Part shown: piece by piece, positions 53,784 to 62,866 of the stretch | Position numbering within the stretch: position 1 is the stretch's first letter | Layout: every line of letters begins with the position of its first letter | Notes under the pieces: generated by a model | What the model was told of the DNA's origin: nothing | Database searches by the model: none | What the model saw: the letters and a program-made list of their open reading frames with translations, nothing else | NCBI GenBank assembly: GCA_034409055.1 | Contig: DAOUMU010000536.1 | Location: forward strand, 1 to 64,000 | Source of the DNA: DAOUMU01 sp034409055 | GTDB lineage: Bacteria > Chloroflexota > Anaerolineae > 4572-78 > J111 | DNA: 64,000 nt | Reading direction: 5' to 3' | Program-made: the position numbers and the translations under genes

Positions 53784-55361
53784 ATGTTTCAAAGATTTCT
53801 GAACCGGTTTGGTTGGATCGGTCTTATTCGGGTGCTTTGTTATCCACTGACCCTTTTGGTGACGACACCTGTTCGCTTGGCGCAAACTCTGTGGACCTGT
53901 CGCGTGCTAGCTGATGGGAAATGGGAATATTATAATCGATTCACGGCTCAAAATGGAATAAATTCACTGACTTACTGGACAGGTGCGCTAAACCTGTATA
54001 GGTACGGGCGTAGCGGCGTCAGCCCGTATCTTGGATTGGGCAATTATAAACTTTCCCAATGGTTTTTTTACTCTTTGCCTTCTCTATTTGCCTACTGGCG
54101 TTTAGCCCCGATTACGCCTCTGGTTGGCTTATTTGGTTGGTTGCTGGTCCATGCCATTTGGACGGAGCAGGTCAGTAGTTGGTGGCTCTTGCTGATTATG
54201 GGCCTGGCCCTTATTAGCACGAGCTTTTATGGCAACACCTTTGTGTACCAGAATTATAATGCTCTGGGCTGGCTTTTTTTTCCGCTGGGGTTGTATGGCT
54301 TGCTTAATGAACGTTGGCTCATTGCCAGTCTGGCTTGGTTGGCAGCCAGTTTTGGGAGTTTCACCACGGTTTTTGTAGCCAGCATTCTCTCAATAACGGT
54401 AGCAGTTTACAGCCTTTCATTATGGCCTTTATTAGCGATTTTTCCGGCAGGTATAAAGTTGCTGACCCATTTTTTGCCTGCTTTTGCTATTGGAAACTGG
54501 AGAAAAGATATGGTGCGGATCATGAAGGCCATTGGAATGACAAAGAAGAGTACCCGTTATAAACGTGTTGGCCATAAACTTGTCATTGGGGAGGTTTACT
54601 ATCTGTTGCTATACGGACAATTTATTGTTGTTGTCTATTGGCTAACCAACCAATTGTCAGTGCTATTGTTGGTCGGTGTCCTCTTGTTTTTATTAAACTC
54701 GACTCGCATAATGCGTTTTGCTGACCATCAGTCAATCTATATGATGATGATGAGTCTGGCGACCGCAGTGACCATCCAAAGCCAACAGCCATGGCTTTTG
54801 CCCTCTTATTGGTTTCTGATGTCTCCACTGCCCCGATTTATGGGGTTGCCGGCGAATAGTTTGGTGTTAGATATTGTCCCAAAATATGCTCCCTTCTCTC
54901 TCAAAAATCTGTTTGAGGGGATGGAACGTTTTTTGCAGCCCGTTCAATCTGGACAAAGAGTGTTTATGGCTTTTGATAATCCCAATGGTCTATACGACAA
55001 AGTATTTGATGGGTATGGAACTTTGCTGGAACTATCGTCTTATGTGGCGACCAAGCGGGAGATTCTTCTTATGCCAAATTGGTGGGGCGTGTTTGAACTA
55101 AACTATGAGGGGGCTCCAGAGTTATGGGGGCGGGATGTTGGTTCCGTCCTGAAGAATATCGAATACTGGAATGCCGATTATGTTATTGTCTATCAAGAGA
55201 CAGGCACCAAGTTGGATCCAAAATGGTTAGAGGCTGGCTTTGCGGTGATAGAGAAATTCTCGTGGGCAGATTATGCCAGAGATTTAAGAGACGGAAAATT
55301 TTCTCTGGCTGTTCCAATACCAGACTGGTGGCTGTTGCGAACGCCACAGAAAGTAAAATGA
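53784..55361 (+). CDS. Polytopic membrane protein, candidate Wzy polymerase or GT-C transferase
   Basis: 525 residues with about ten to eleven membrane helices in the first 370 and a soluble C-terminal domain of about 150 residues (GQRVFMAFDNPNGLYDK, YWNADYVIVYQETG). It has the place (after the flippase) and topology of a Wzy polymerase, but a large C-terminal domain is more like GT-C glycosyltransferases. Not recognised more exactly. Overlaps the sulfotransferase gene by 4 bases. Confidence 0.7.
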   Translation: MFQRFLNRFGWIGLIRVLCYPLTLLVTTPVRLAQTLWTCRVLADGKWEYYNRFTAQNGINSLTYWTGALNLYRYGRSGVSPYLGLGNYKLSQWFFYSLPSLFAYWRLAPITPLVGLFGWLLVHAIWTEQVSSWWLLLIMGLALISTSFYGNTFVYQNYNALGWLFFPLGLYGLLNERWLIASLAWLAASFGSFTTVFVASILSITVAVYSLSLWPLLAIFPAGIKLLTHFLPAFAIGNWRKDMVRIMKAIGMTKKSTRYKRVGHKLVIGEVYYLLLYGQFIVVVYWLTNQLSVLLLVGVLLFLLNSTRIMRFADHQSIYMMMMSLATAVTIQSQQPWLLPSYWFLMSPLPRFMGLPANSLVLDIVPKYAPFSLKNLFEGMERFLQPVQSGQRVFMAFDNPNGLYDKVFDGYGTLLELSSYVATKREILLMPNWWGVFELNYEGAPELWGRDVGSVLKNIEYWNADYVIVYQETGTKLDPKWLEAGFAVIEKFSWADYARDLRDGKFSLAVPIPDWWLLRTPQKVK

Positions 55362-56299
55362 AATCCTTGCTTTTTAGTCCTGTGTTTGGTTTTGTTTATA
55401 ACAAGTTGCGTTGGTTCAATCCCTGGTTGCACACCCTGGAATGCAAGTTTTCTGATGGCAGTGAACGCCCACTGGAATATACACCAGTTTTAATCATTGG
55501 TGCACCCCGGTCGGGGAGTACACTTTTGTATCAGGTGCTGACTGATTACTACGACTTTGGCTATCTTTCTAATATTCATTGTGATTTTTATGGCAGCCCT
55601 TCCTTGTTGGAACGTCTTTTCCATCCCCTACGGCGGCGGCAAACTTCAAACTATACCTCGAAGTATGGCCAAGCACAAGGAGGGACAGCACCCAGCGAAT
55701 GTGGTCAGTTTTGGTATCGTTTTTTTCGGCGGAAACCTCAGTATGTGCCGCTTGAAGAAGTTGATCCGAAAAAATTAGTTCAATTTCGGGCTGCCATACG
55801 AGCTTTAGGGAATGCCTTTGGCAAACCGGTGTTATTTAAGAATATGAATTGTGCATTACGCTTGGTGCCAACGGCTCAGGCTTTGCCAGAAGCTTTATTT
55901 ATCGTTGTCCAGCGTGATCTTGTGGCCAACGCTCATTCTTTGCTAAAAACTCGACGCGAATTGTATGGTGACTATTCCTGTTGGTGGTCTATGGAACCGC
56001 CAACCATTGATTCGTTGAAAAAGTTACCACCTTATGCCCAGGTTGTTGAACAGATTCGTCATATTTATGCCTTGATTGAAAAAGACCGGGCATTAGTGGG
56101 GTCAGATCGGTTCATTGACATACAATACGAGACTTTCTGTGATGATACATATAGTACGTTAGCTAAACTTGATGCTTTTTTCAAACGTTACGGTGTGGAA
56201 ATTAGCCGACGGGGGGAGGTTCCGAAAAATTTTGAGCGACGAACGCAGGTGCGCATTGATGCCAATATTTATCAGCAGTTAGTGGATTATGTCGAATAA
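55358..56299 (+). CDS. Sulfotransferase family protein
   Basis: 313 residues from ATG 55358 (ATGA overlap). PAPS 5'-phosphosulfate loop LIIGAPRSGSTLLYQVL near residue 48, and the 3'-phosphate region FIVVQRDLVANAHSLLKTRRELYG. Predicted to transfer sulfate to a hydroxyl of the polymer or of a precursor. The frame is open upstream to 55124, inside the previous gene, but that part is a shadow. Confidence 0.85.
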   Translation: MKSLLFSPVFGFVYNKLRWFNPWLHTLECKFSDGSERPLEYTPVLIIGAPRSGSTLLYQVLTDYYDFGYLSNIHCDFYGSPSLLERLFHPLRRRQTSNYTSKYGQAQGGTAPSECGQFWYRFFRRKPQYVPLEEVDPKKLVQFRAAIRALGNAFGKPVLFKNMNCALRLVPTAQALPEALFIVVQRDLVANAHSLLKTRRELYGDYSCWWSMEPPTIDSLKKLPPYAQVVEQIRHIYALIEKDRALVGSDRFIDIQYETFCDDTYSTLAKLDAFFKRYGVEISRRGEVPKNFERRTQVRIDANIYQQLVDYVE

Positions 56300-57464
56300 A
56301 GATACGGTCGAAGAATTTTGGGACACGAATATCTTATCTATCTGTCGTGAACATGCCCAACAGATTAACGTTACAGATTTTTTGGAAGAACTCCGTATTT
56401 TTTTAGGCGCTTCGGGTAAAATGTGGGCTGCTCCCAGTGGCAGAACTGCTTTACAGCAGTTTTTAGTCGATGCTGTTTCTACTAAAAGGACTTCAGTTCT
56501 GATAAGCAGTTTTAATTGTCAAGTTGTGGCTGAGGCCGTCATACAAGCTGGCTTTCAGGTTGAAACTTTTGATCTGGCTGATTGTACAGGACACATTGAT
56601 TGGGAGGAAATTTCAGCCCAATTAAGGCCCCAACACGGAGCACTGGTCGTTCCCCACTTGTTTGGTGTTCCAAGCGACTTTCGTCCTGTTCAAGAGACGG
56701 CGGAGAGATTGGGAATTATCATTATTGAGGATTGTGCGATGACTCTGGGCGGAAAAATAGACGAATTCATGGCGGGTATTCTGGGCGATGCGGCTATTTT
56801 TAGTTTTAATTACGACAAGCCAATTTCATTGGGGGGTGGTGGAGGCGCCTTGCTGGTCAATAATCCAGATTTATGTTCCAAGATCAGGCTTGACCAGCGT
56901 CCGTGTAGTTTAAAGACTGAAGAGCAAGAAATCGATCTGTTTATGAACTATTTACAGCAACGGAGACAAAACATCAGACTTCCTAAGAACATTGCTCGTA
57001 GAATATTCAATCGGATAGAACGAAGTCTGAGGCTGTCTAAGGCTGAGAAGTCATACCCCTTTAGCGGGATTGGGCCATTACGGGCGTCGCTGGGAGTATG
57101 GCAATTGAAACAATATCTAAAAATTGTGAACAAACGCAATGAAAATGCAGCCCTATTCTCAAATGGGACGAAATGCAAAAGTTGGTACGTTGGCGCTAGT
57201 ATTAGTCCTGCCTGGGTGAAACAAAAAGTGATACCTCTCAGACCTGATAAGGTATCTCAAATTTCTTTGTCTTTACAACGTGATGGGCTTCGGGTTGGGT
57301 GCTTCAATTGGCCTGTCACGATGGACCAATATCTGGGTTGGCCAGAGAAACCTAATGCCAGTCACATAGCCAAATATGGCTTGGATGTTCCAATTCATCA
57401 GAATATGACTAAGATTGAACTTGAACGTATTCGTGAGGAAATATGTAACGAGGCCAACGAGTGA
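56289..57464 (+). CDS. DegT/DnrJ/EryC1-family aminotransferase-fold protein (2)
   Basis: 391 residues, overlapping the sulfotransferase by 11 bases. APSGRTALQQFL, VLISSFNCQVVAEAV, HLFGVP, IIEDCAMTLGGK and the PLP lysine in FSFNYDKPISLGGGGGALL. The layout matches the protein at 50064 (SSFNC in place of PAYTC), and both sit beside a deacetylase or sulfotransferase. Substrate unknown. Confidence 0.82.
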   Translation: MSNKDTVEEFWDTNILSICREHAQQINVTDFLEELRIFLGASGKMWAAPSGRTALQQFLVDAVSTKRTSVLISSFNCQVVAEAVIQAGFQVETFDLADCTGHIDWEEISAQLRPQHGALVVPHLFGVPSDFRPVQETAERLGIIIIEDCAMTLGGKIDEFMAGILGDAAIFSFNYDKPISLGGGGGALLVNNPDLCSKIRLDQRPCSLKTEEQEIDLFMNYLQQRRQNIRLPKNIARRIFNRIERSLRLSKAEKSYPFSGIGPLRASLGVWQLKQYLKIVNKRNENAALFSNGTKCKSWYVGASISPAWVKQKVIPLRPDKVSQISLSLQRDGLRVGCFNWPVTMDQYLGWPEKPNASHIAKYGLDVPIHQNMTKIELERIREEICNEANE

Positions 57465-58387
57465 AACCGACCATATTCCAACAACCATTTTGGCTAGATG
57501 CTGTTGCTCCAAATAAATGGCGTATGATAGAGGTGAAAAAAGGCGAACAGGTTGAGGCTCGTTTACCCTATGTGGTAAAAAAACGATTTGGCTTTACATG
57601 GCTGATTATGCCTCCCCTGACGCAAACATTGGGACCTTGGTTTGCGTCGCATGCGACAAAATATGTTAAGCAATTATCTCGGCAGCATGACTCGATAACT
57701 GCACTGATTGAGCAACTACCGCCCTTTGATTATTTTTCTCAGACGTTTCATTACTCTATCACTAATTGGTTGCCGTTTTATTGGCGAAGTTTCGAACAGA
57801 CCACGCGTTACACCTATGTGATTGAAGATCTGAGCGACCTGGACGCTGTTTGGCGAGAAACAAGAGAAAACATCAGGACCGACGTGCGCAAAGCGCAAAA
57901 GCAACTGACTGTTCGATCAGATCTGAGCTTGGAGGACTTTCTTGATCTGAATGAAATGACATTCAAACGGCAAGGTATGGCCTTGCCGTACTCTCGTGAA
58001 CTGGTGGTGCGGCTGGATCGAGCCTGCCAGAAACACAACTGTCGCCAGATGTTCTTTGCTGAGGATACCCAAGGACGATTGCATGCCGCAATCTATGTTG
58101 TTTGGGATGACCAGGCAGCCTACTATTTAATGAGCGGCTCAGATCCAGAGTTGCGCAATAGTGGGGCGACCAGTCTGTTGGTGTGGGAAGCCATTCAGTT
58201 TGCCGCGACAGTTACCCAAACTTTTGACTTTGAAGGCTCGATGATACGACCGATTGAACGTTTCTGTCGTGCCTTTGGGGCCAGGCAGAAGCCTTATTTA
58301 CATATAACAAAGACAAACTCTTTACTGCTCAGGATGAATCGAGATGTGCGATCCTGGCTGGTGATGTTGCGACATGCCCGACACTGA
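57461..58387 (+). CDS. FemAB/GNAT-type acyltransferase
   Basis: 308 residues from GTG 57461, overlapping the previous stop (GTGA). N-terminal FQQPFWLDAVAP and the C-terminal GNAT-like half (NIRTDVRKAQKQ, AAIYVVWDDQAAYYLMSGSDPELRNSGATSLLVWEAI) are those of the BioF2/FemAB-like acetyltransferases found in EPS clusters. Presumably attaches an acyl or aminoacyl group to an amino sugar; this would suit sugars made by the DegT enzymes and bared by the deacetylases. Confidence 0.85.
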   Translation: MKPTIFQQPFWLDAVAPNKWRMIEVKKGEQVEARLPYVVKKRFGFTWLIMPPLTQTLGPWFASHATKYVKQLSRQHDSITALIEQLPPFDYFSQTFHYSITNWLPFYWRSFEQTTRYTYVIEDLSDLDAVWRETRENIRTDVRKAQKQLTVRSDLSLEDFLDLNEMTFKRQGMALPYSRELVVRLDRACQKHNCRQMFFAEDTQGRLHAAIYVVWDDQAAYYLMSGSDPELRNSGATSLLVWEAIQFAATVTQTFDFEGSMIRPIERFCRAFGARQKPYLHITKTNSLLLRMNRDVRSWLVMLRHARH

Positions 58388-59795
58388 GTCTTCACTCCTC
58401 ACCCCCAATGCCCTATCCTACACCTGGCGACAACTGGCCCGGCTGGCTGGGGTGATGGGAAACAGCCCACAGGATAATAACGGTTTTGATAAGTTGGATG
58501 TTCCTATTTGTTACGCTAACCCCGATCAAATTCAACTTGATCAGCCGGGTATTATCGTTGTACCGTGCCACAATAATGCTTGGCAGGTGTTATTAGAACG
58601 TAAACCGCATAGCTTAAATTGGTTGCCGGTCGATGAGGTTGTGCCAGAAGATGCTCAACTGCCTTTTGCGGATTCTATTCCAGTGTTATTTTGGGGGGCC
58701 GGGCACGAAGATGGCCACAAACCGTTTGTTGAGCAGCGGGCAGATGGGACAGTGATATTCCACGCAGACATTATAGCCACCATCTTCTTCATGCTTTCCC
58801 GGTGGGAAGAGACGGTGGTGGCGGTACAGGATGAACATGGACGCTTTCCGGCCACGGCCAGTGTCGCTTACAAGCAAGGCTTCCTGGATCGACCCATTGT
58901 AGATGAATATGCCCTCATTCTACAGAAATGGCTAACACTCTTGCTTCCCCGGTGGACCCCAACCTCCCCCCGGTTCTCAGTTAAATTAAGTCATGATATA
59001 GATGTCATTAAACGTTTTCCAAATCTGCGTCGGGCAGCGCAGGCGCTTGGTCGAGATTTGCTCAAATATCGCAGCCTCAAACAAGGAGGGCAAACTCTAA
59101 CTGATGCCGTGATACAAACAGTGTTCCCCAGGCAAGCCATCGGTTTTCAAGGGATTCATTTTTTAGCCGGCCTATCGAGAACACACAACCTTGATAGTGC
59201 ATTTTATTTTATGGCCGCTGAACCCGCTCCCTTCGATAATGGCTATGATCCGGCCTCTTCTTTCGTGAAGCAATGCATTGAAGATTTGCGTCAACAGGGG
59301 TTTGAAATCGGCTTTCATCCTGGTTACCACACCCTAAATGATCCAGAACGGTTGGCCTTAGAGAAGACACGCATGGACACTGTTTTAGGTGAGGAGAGTT
59401 ATGGGGGACGCCAACACTATTTGCGTTTTCAGGTTCCTAACACCTGGCGGCATTGGGCCCAGGTAGGATTGATCTACGACTCAACGATGGGATACGCTGA
59501 TCATGAGGGATTTCGCTGTGGTACGTGTCATCCCTTTCATCCTTTTGATATAGAGCAAGATTGTGAGTTGAATCTGTTGGAACTACCATTGATTGTAATG
59601 GATGCTACTTTACAAGAATACCATAACCTCAGTCCAGAGCAGGGCGAAAGGCGTATTTTGGACTTGGCTCAACGTTGTCGTCAAGTCGAGGGGACATTTA
59701 CCTTATTGTGGCATAACTCAGTGTTGCAGAAAGAGTGGCGGCTATGGAAAAAGATGTATCAGCGGGTCGTAAAGGTACTGGCAGACATTGGGTAA
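58374..59795 (+). CDS. Polysaccharide deacetylase-family protein with N-terminal DUF7033-like domain
   Basis: 473 residues, overlapping the FemAB gene by 14 bases. The N-terminal 190 residues (VLFWGAGHEDG, IIATIFFMLSRWEE) are like the domain that precedes deacetylases in EPS clusters. The deacetylase half has KLSHDIDVIKRFPN (metal Asp), FEIGFHPGYHT in place of the usual H-x3-H, YDSTMGYADHEGFRCGTCHPF and TLLWHNSVL. Cytoplasmic. Confidence 0.82.
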   Translation: MPDTESSLLTPNALSYTWRQLARLAGVMGNSPQDNNGFDKLDVPICYANPDQIQLDQPGIIVVPCHNNAWQVLLERKPHSLNWLPVDEVVPEDAQLPFADSIPVLFWGAGHEDGHKPFVEQRADGTVIFHADIIATIFFMLSRWEETVVAVQDEHGRFPATASVAYKQGFLDRPIVDEYALILQKWLTLLLPRWTPTSPRFSVKLSHDIDVIKRFPNLRRAAQALGRDLLKYRSLKQGGQTLTDAVIQTVFPRQAIGFQGIHFLAGLSRTHNLDSAFYFMAAEPAPFDNGYDPASSFVKQCIEDLRQQGFEIGFHPGYHTLNDPERLALEKTRMDTVLGEESYGGRQHYLRFQVPNTWRHWAQVGLIYDSTMGYADHEGFRCGTCHPFHPFDIEQDCELNLLELPLIVMDATLQEYHNLSPEQGERRILDLAQRCRQVEGTFTLLWHNSVLQKEWRLWKKMYQRVVKVLADIG

Positions 59796-59847
59796 CTGGC
59801 ATTTGTCGGCTGTGATCAGAACTTATTGCTAGTAGAAAGTGAGTGCT

Positions 59848-61023
59848 ATGACAGAGAACTTGGCAGATCGAGATGGATATGAAAGAATAAAAATATGTTA
59901 TCTTAGCAGTGCAATCTCCGTTCATACCCAGAGGTGGGTCCAATATTTCGCCGATATCGGGCATGAGGTGCATTTGATAACCTTAACGCCCCTTGACAAT
60001 GATAATCTTCAGAATGTGAAACTGTATCCGCTCAAAGTGGCCCGAGAATTAGGGGGGGTGGAAATCCCAATGGCGATGCGAAGAGTAAATCTTCCATACG
60101 TGATATTTCAAATCAAGTCTTTGATAAAGCGGATAAAACCCGACATTCTTCACGCTCATTCGGTGACTGATAACGGGGTTTTTGGTACCTTGTGTGGTTT
60201 TCATCCATTTGTGGTGACGGCTTGGGGTTCTGATATTTTGATTGCATCGAAACAATCCATCTTCTTGAAATTGGCTGCTCAGTTTGTTTTGAAACAAGCT
60301 GACTCTATAACTTGTGATGCAGAACACATGATAAAAAGTATGATGGAGTTGGGTGCTCCAAAGGAAAAAATTGATCTCATCTTCTTTGGAACGGATGTCC
60401 AAAAGTTTAGCCCAGCTCAAAGAGATGAAAAGTTCAAGGAAAAGCTAAATCTCAAGCTTGATGACTCGCCAACCATTATCTCTCTTAGAAATTTAAGTCC
60501 AGTTTATGATGTAGAGTCACTAATTAGAGCGGTTCCACGAGTGCTCCAAGAAGTTTCTGAAACCAAGTTCATTATCGCCGGTCATGGTGAGCAAAGAAGC
60601 TATTTGGAAGAGTTGACCGCGTCTTTGGGGGTTGCGGATAGTATCAAATTTGTTGGCTTAATTCCTAGCGATGAACTCCCCTGCTATTTGGCCTCGGCAG
60701 ATGTTTATGTTTCTACTTCACTCTCTGATGCCGGACTTGCAGCCAGTACAGCAGAGGCTATGGCGAGTGAATTGCCCGTGGTCATTACCGATTTTGGGAA
60801 TAACGGCGATTGGGTAAAAGATGGTGAAGGTGGCTTTCTGGTACCCTTAAAAGATCCGACAACACTAGCCGAAAAAATTATTTACCTGTTGAAAAATGAA
60901 GATGTCAGGAAGAAATTTGGCCGAGTTAACAGAAAGGTAATAGTGGAAAGGAATAATTATTACAAACAGATGGCAAAAGTGGAACACATCTATCAAAGAT
61001 TGATTAAGGAGCATAGGATATGA
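59848..61023 (+). CDS. Family 4 glycosyltransferase
   Basis: 391 residues from ATG 59848 (GTG 59839 is an alternative). GT-B fold: HTQRWVQYFADIGHEVHLITL, DILHAHSVTDNGVFGTL, then GT4 donor site FIIAGHGEQRSYLEELTASLG, VGLIPSDELPCYLASADVYVSTSLSDAGLAASTAEAMASELPVV. Adds one sugar of the repeat unit from an NDP donor. Overlaps the epimerase by 4 bases. Confidence 0.92.
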   Translation: MTENLADRDGYERIKICYLSSAISVHTQRWVQYFADIGHEVHLITLTPLDNDNLQNVKLYPLKVARELGGVEIPMAMRRVNLPYVIFQIKSLIKRIKPDILHAHSVTDNGVFGTLCGFHPFVVTAWGSDILIASKQSIFLKLAAQFVLKQADSITCDAEHMIKSMMELGAPKEKIDLIFFGTDVQKFSPAQRDEKFKEKLNLKLDDSPTIISLRNLSPVYDVESLIRAVPRVLQEVSETKFIIAGHGEQRSYLEELTASLGVADSIKFVGLIPSDELPCYLASADVYVSTSLSDAGLAASTAEAMASELPVVITDFGNNGDWVKDGEGGFLVPLKDPTTLAEKIIYLLKNEDVRKKFGRVNRKVIVERNNYYKQMAKVEHIYQRLIKEHRI

Positions 61024-61985
61024 GAATTTTGATAACCGGGGGAGCAGGCTTTATCGGTAGCCACCTTTGCGAGAAATATACCACGGAAAAACATACTGTG
61101 ATTTGCCTGGATAACTTTATGAGTGGCAACCTGATGAATATCAGGCATCTGCTAGATTACCGGAACTTTAAACTGGTCAAGGGAGATATTAGGGATTTCG
61201 ATCTATTGGACAGAATGGTGCGTGATGTGGATGTTGTATTCCACCTGGCAGCGCAGGTGCATGTCGATCGTTCTTATATTGAACCAAAGCTTACTTATGA
61301 TGTAAACGTATTAGGTACACAGAATATCCTTGAAGCAGCGAAAATGCATGATGTTAAAAAGTTGATCTATGCTTCGACCAGCGAAGTATATGGTTCGGCT
61401 ATTTATGCTCCAATAGACGAAAAGCATCCTTTAAATGCCCCACATCCTTATGGCGCAAGTAAAATTGCCGCCGATAGAATGTGCTATGCCTATACTCGAA
61501 CTTATGGAATGAACATCGCCATTGTAAGAAATTTCAATGTCTTTGGTCCCCGACAAAGAGATTTGGGATATGGCGGGGTAATATCCATCTTTACCAGGCG
61601 AGTCCTCAGTAACGTTCCTCCTATTATATACGGTGATGGATTGCAAAAAAGGGATTATACTTACGTAAAAGATACTGTTGCCGCTTACGATTTAGTTCTA
61701 AACTATGAGGAGCCAATCACAGAGCCAATTAACTTTGGCAGTAGTGCCGAAATAAGCATTATAGATCTGGCTAATATGATTATCGAATTATGTGATAAGA
61801 AGGAACAGGTAAAGCCCATCCATGTATCACCAAGAATTGGGGAAGTTGAACGCTTAATTGCCGATTCAACTAGAGCAAAGGATATGCTGGGTTGGCAGCC
61901 TGGTTATGATTTTGGAAAGGGCCTGCGCGAATTCATTGAGTGGTATAAACAGTATGGATTTGAAGAGAAAATTGGCATCGAATAA
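61020..61985 (+). CDS. NAD-dependent sugar epimerase/dehydratase
   Basis: 321 residues, extended SDR. NAD motif TGGAGFIGSHL, HLAAQVHVDRS, STSEVYG (catalytic Thr/Ser) and YGASKIAADR (Tyr-x3-Lys), then VRNFNVFGPRQRD and RDYTYVKDTV. Works on a nucleotide sugar; may be a UDP-glucose 4-epimerase-type or 4,6-dehydratase-related enzyme, which cannot be separated by eye. Confidence 0.92.
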   Translation: MRILITGGAGFIGSHLCEKYTTEKHTVICLDNFMSGNLMNIRHLLDYRNFKLVKGDIRDFDLLDRMVRDVDVVFHLAAQVHVDRSYIEPKLTYDVNVLGTQNILEAAKMHDVKKLIYASTSEVYGSAIYAPIDEKHPLNAPHPYGASKIAADRMCYAYTRTYGMNIAIVRNFNVFGPRQRDLGYGGVISIFTRRVLSNVPPIIYGDGLQKRDYTYVKDTVAAYDLVLNYEEPITEPINFGSSAEISIIDLANMIIELCDKKEQVKPIHVSPRIGEVERLIADSTRAKDMLGWQPGYDFGKGLREFIEWYKQYGFEEKIGIE

Positions 61986-61991
61986 AGACAA

Positions 61992-62849
61992 ATGAGCGAT
62001 AGCTATACTCCCAAATCATTCTGGAATACACGGTTTAGAAAATTTGGACACACAGGTGAAGTTGATTCTCTGCTTTATGCTTATGACCAACCGCAGCGTC
62101 TACATGCAATCAACACCGCCCTGGCACAAGCAAAGATTTCAATTAACGCCAATACCAAAGTTTTAGATATTGGTTGTGGAACTGGTGACGTAATTGAGTT
62201 GCTTGCAGAACGTGGTATGGCTCAGGTTATAGGTATAGATATTAGCAGCGAAACAATACAGTATGCCCAAAAAAGATTTGCTGCTAATAAAAGCGTGTGG
62301 TTCCTCAATGCTGCTGTGCCAGGATTAAGTTTTGCCTCCACTTCATTTGATTTAGTGCTTGGTATCAACGTTTTACAGCACGTGATAAACCGGGAAGCAT
62401 TTATCGAGACCATCCGAAACATAATGAGAGTAGTTAAAGTGGGGGGATACGTCCTTGTGATGGATTTTTCGCCGGTCAACGTAGTAAAAAAACATCCTGC
62501 CTCATACTTAGCTGTTCGTTCAAGACAGGAATACGTTGATGCTTTTCAAACTCACGGATGTAAACTGATCTCAGAATTAGGTTTGCCTCGTCTCGGAGTT
62601 CGTTTTTACCATACAACCAAAAATACCATTTCTCGATTAAGAAAGAAAACGACCTCTAAAACAGAGACTATTGTGAAGCCAGACTTACTAGAGCAACAAA
62701 TGCACTCCCTACGGTATAAAATTTGGGGTTTAGTCGGAATCGGATTGTTAACATTAACCAAACCCTTTGATTATTTATTAATGCCGTTTTTTCCAGCTAA
62801 ATATACCGATATGAGAATACTGATCTTTAAAAAGGTGAGTACGAATTAA
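61992..62849 (+). CDS. SAM-dependent methyltransferase
   Basis: 285 residues. SAM-binding VLDIGCGTGDVIELLAERG, VIGIDISSETIQYAQKRF, LVLGINVLQHV. The C-terminus has a hydrophobic stretch (WGLVGIGLLTLTKPFDYLLMPFF), so it may be attached to the membrane. Third methyltransferase of the cluster. Confidence 0.86.
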   Translation: MSDSYTPKSFWNTRFRKFGHTGEVDSLLYAYDQPQRLHAINTALAQAKISINANTKVLDIGCGTGDVIELLAERGMAQVIGIDISSETIQYAQKRFAANKSVWFLNAAVPGLSFASTSFDLVLGINVLQHVINREAFIETIRNIMRVVKVGGYVLVMDFSPVNVVKKHPASYLAVRSRQEYVDAFQTHGCKLISELGLPRLGVRFYHTTKNTISRLRKKTTSKTETIVKPDLLEQQMHSLRYKIWGLVGIGLLTLTKPFDYLLMPFFPAKYTDMRILIFKKVSTN

Positions 62850-62866
62850 AAGAGGATATTAATAAT

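Noticed and set aside
55124..55357. Upstream extension of the sulfotransferase frame
   Set aside because: Lies inside the preceding membrane protein gene; the ATG at 55358 overlaps its stop in the usual coupled way.
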